23,286 nucleotides of DNA from DASYQV01 sp036005125. GTDB lineage: Bacteria > Acidobacteriota > Vicinamibacteria > Vicinamibacterales > UBA2999. Position numbers and translations under genes: made by a program. The notes beneath the pieces were generated by a model. That model had not been told where the DNA came from and made no database searches. It saw only the letters and a program-made list of their open reading frames with translations. The stretch lies in contig DASYQV010000005.1 of assembly GCA_036005125.1 (NCBI GenBank), positions 1 through 23,286 of the forward strand. The letters are read 5' to 3'. Shown here in pieces: positions 21,935 to 23,286 of this stretch; the first letter of the stretch is position 1; each line of letters starts with the position of its first letter.

Positions 21935-23286
21935 GTGGGGAACGTTAACACATCTCTCGACCTCGCCCGTGACATTGCCTCGGCGGTGCGCGCGAAGGGT
22001 GGACGAGCGCTCGTCGTCGGCGGCTGGGTGCGCGACCGGCTGCGGGGAACGCTCGCCAAAGACCTGGACCTCGAGGTATTCGGCCTCCCGCAGGACCAGC
22101 TGCTTGCGCTGCTCGCCCCTTTCGGGCGTGTTGAGGCCGTTGGGCAGAGCTTTCCCGTCTACAAGGTCGTCCGGGAGGCGCCGGGCCGCGCCGGCGACAT
22201 CGACGTTGCGCTGCCGCGGCGGGAGTCGAAGATCGGACGGGGCCACAAAGGTTTCGAGGTTCACGGCGATCCGGTCATGTCGGTCGAGGAGGCGGCCCGG
22301 CGACGTGACTTCACGATCAATGCGATTTCCTGGGATCCACTGAGCGACGAGTACCTGGATCCGTTTCACGGGCGCGACGACCTCGAGCGCCGCGTGCTCC
22401 GGGTCGTCGATCCGTCGACCTTTGGCGACGACAGCCTGCGCGTGCTTCGCGCCGTGCAATTCGCGGCGCGCTTCGAGTTCGCGTTGCACGACGACTCCGC
22501 CGCGCTGTGCCGCACCATTCCGCTCGACGATCTCCCCGCCGAGCGGGTGTGGGGTGAATTGGAGAAGCTGCTGATCCAGGCCGAGCGCCCCTCGATCGGG
22601 TTCGCGCTCGGGCTCGACCTCGGTGTCGTCGATCGGCTGCTGCCCGAAATGCGCGCGCTCGTCGGCTGCGAGCAGGAACCCGACTGGCATCCCGAGGGCG
22701 ACGTGTGGACGCACACGCTGATGGTGATCGACAAGGCTCGCGAGCTGAACGCCGACCTCGATCGTCCGCGGCTCATCACGGTCATGCTTGGCGCGATCTG
22801 TCACGACCTCGGAAAACCGGCGACCACGGCGGTCATCGACGGCAGGATTCGATCGATGGAACACGAGGAAGCCGGCGTCGAGCCCACGGTGCGCCTTCTC
22901 GACCGCGTGAACATTTACACCATCGATGGCTTCGACGTCCGTACGCAGGTGCTGGGCCTCGTCGCCCAGCATCTCAAGCCGGGCATGTTTCACAAGGCGC
23001 CGGTCGTCACCGACGGCGCGTTCCGGCGTCTCGCGCAGAAAGTCGATCTCGAGCTCCTGGCCCGGCTCGCCCGCGCAGACTGTCTGGGCCGCAGCGGCGG
23101 GTTCGACTGCTCCGCGATGGATTGGTTCATCGAACGGGCGCGCATGCTCGGCGTCGAACACCAGCCGCCGCCACCTCTCTTGATGGGGCGTCACCTCCTT
23201 GCGCTCGGACTTTCCCCGGGCCCGCGCATAGGCGAGCTGATCAAGCAGGTCTACGAGAAGCAGCTTGATGGGGAGATCACAACGGT
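21935..23286 (+). CDS. cca: CCA-type tRNA nucleotidyltransferase with HD domain (partial, runs off the right edge)
   Basis: 450 residues are visible without a stop. The class II nucleotidyltransferase head has VVGGWVRDRLRG and KDLDLEVF (catalytic Asp pair D43/D45), then RRRDFTINAISWDP, YLDPFHGRDDLERR and FGDDSLRVLRAVQFAARF. The usual Glu of the EDxxR-like motif is Asp. An HD-type domain follows: GDVWTHTLMVIDKA (H260), CHDLGKP (H290, D291) and AQHLKPG. The enzyme adds or repairs CCA at tRNA 3' ends; a poly(A) polymerase role is less likely given the DFTINA motif and the HD domain. The GTG at 21935 is the first start after an in-frame stop at 21923 and lies 14 bp from the divergent PD40 start. 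Confidence 0.92.
   Translation, partial: MGNVNTSLDLARDIASAVRAKGGRALVVGGWVRDRLRGTLAKDLDLEVFGLPQDQLLALLAPFGRVEAVGQSFPVYKVVREAPGRAGDIDVALPRRESKIGRGHKGFEVHGDPVMSVEEAARRRDFTINAISWDPLSDEYLDPFHGRDDLERRVLRVVDPSTFGDDSLRVLRAVQFAARFEFALHDDSAALCRTIPLDDLPAERVWGELEKLLIQAERPSIGFALGLDLGVVDRLLPEMRALVGCEQEPDWHPEGDVWTHTLMVIDKARELNADLDRPRLITVMLGAICHDLGKPATTAVIDGRIRSMEHEEAGVEPTVRLLDRVNIYTIDGFDVRTQVLGLVAQHLKPGMFHKAPVVTDGAFRRLAQKVDLELLARLARADCLGRSGGFDCSAMDWFIERARMLGVEHQPPPPLLMGRHLLALGLSPGPRIGELIKQVYEKQLDGEITT

Noticed and set aside
21917..23194. 425-codon frame antisense to the CCA-type enzyme
   Set aside because: The sense frame matches the nucleotidyltransferase and HD motifs throughout and lacks only a stop because the window ends.

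Overview
This is a gene-dense chromosomal window, G+C-rich by eye, with 15 protein genes supported by recognisable families or motifs. There is no rRNA, tRNA, CRISPR array, transposase or phage gene. The mix suggests a free-living member of the Acidobacteriota, possibly class Vicinamibacteria: large Npt-type transporters with HEAT repeats, secreted PD40/TolB-like propeller proteins, a gamma-glutamyltransferase fused to such a propeller, many GTG/TTG starts, and short palindromic or word-like repeats in the gaps. That placement is an inference from style and was not tested by any search.

Layout. (1) 194-7384: two divergent paralogous transporters of the ATP/ADP-translocase (TLC/Npt) type. Both carry HEAT-repeat tails, and the rightward one adds two cyclic-nucleotide-binding-like domains and is followed by a DinB-like gene. 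(2) 7468-13860, leftward operon read in the order DUF255/thioredoxin-fold protein, transketolase, propeller-GGT fusion, with gaps of only 11 and 25 bp. (3) 14056-18478, rightward series: DUF4149 membrane protein, free-methionine-sulfoxide-reductase-like GAF protein, NAD-type isocitrate dehydrogenase, compact PlsB-like acyltransferase, proline dehydrogenase, then a hairpin terminator. (4) 18479-18840, a 362-bp gap with a sigma54-like element and dyads, leading into a 92-aa Cys/His protein. (5) 19169-21920, leftward operon: PD40 propeller protein, M20 peptidase, four-helix membrane protein (the last two overlap). (6) 21935 to the right edge: CCA-type tRNA nucleotidyltransferase with an HD domain, cut off by the window.

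How the genes may work together: most are housekeeping or central metabolism (pentose phosphate, TCA cycle, proline catabolism, phospholipid synthesis, methionine repair, tRNA 3'-end maturation) mixed with peptide/amino-acid scavenging (M20, GGT-like). I do not see one dedicated new multi-gene system. The most unusual material is the HEAT/cNMP-equipped nucleotide-transporter pair, the GGT fusion with several altered substrate residues, and the repeats. Two palindromes supply the stop codons of their host genes. In both secreted propeller proteins the linker just after the signal peptide is encoded by repeat DNA (a 42-bp tandem repeat in one, a run of five dyads in the other).
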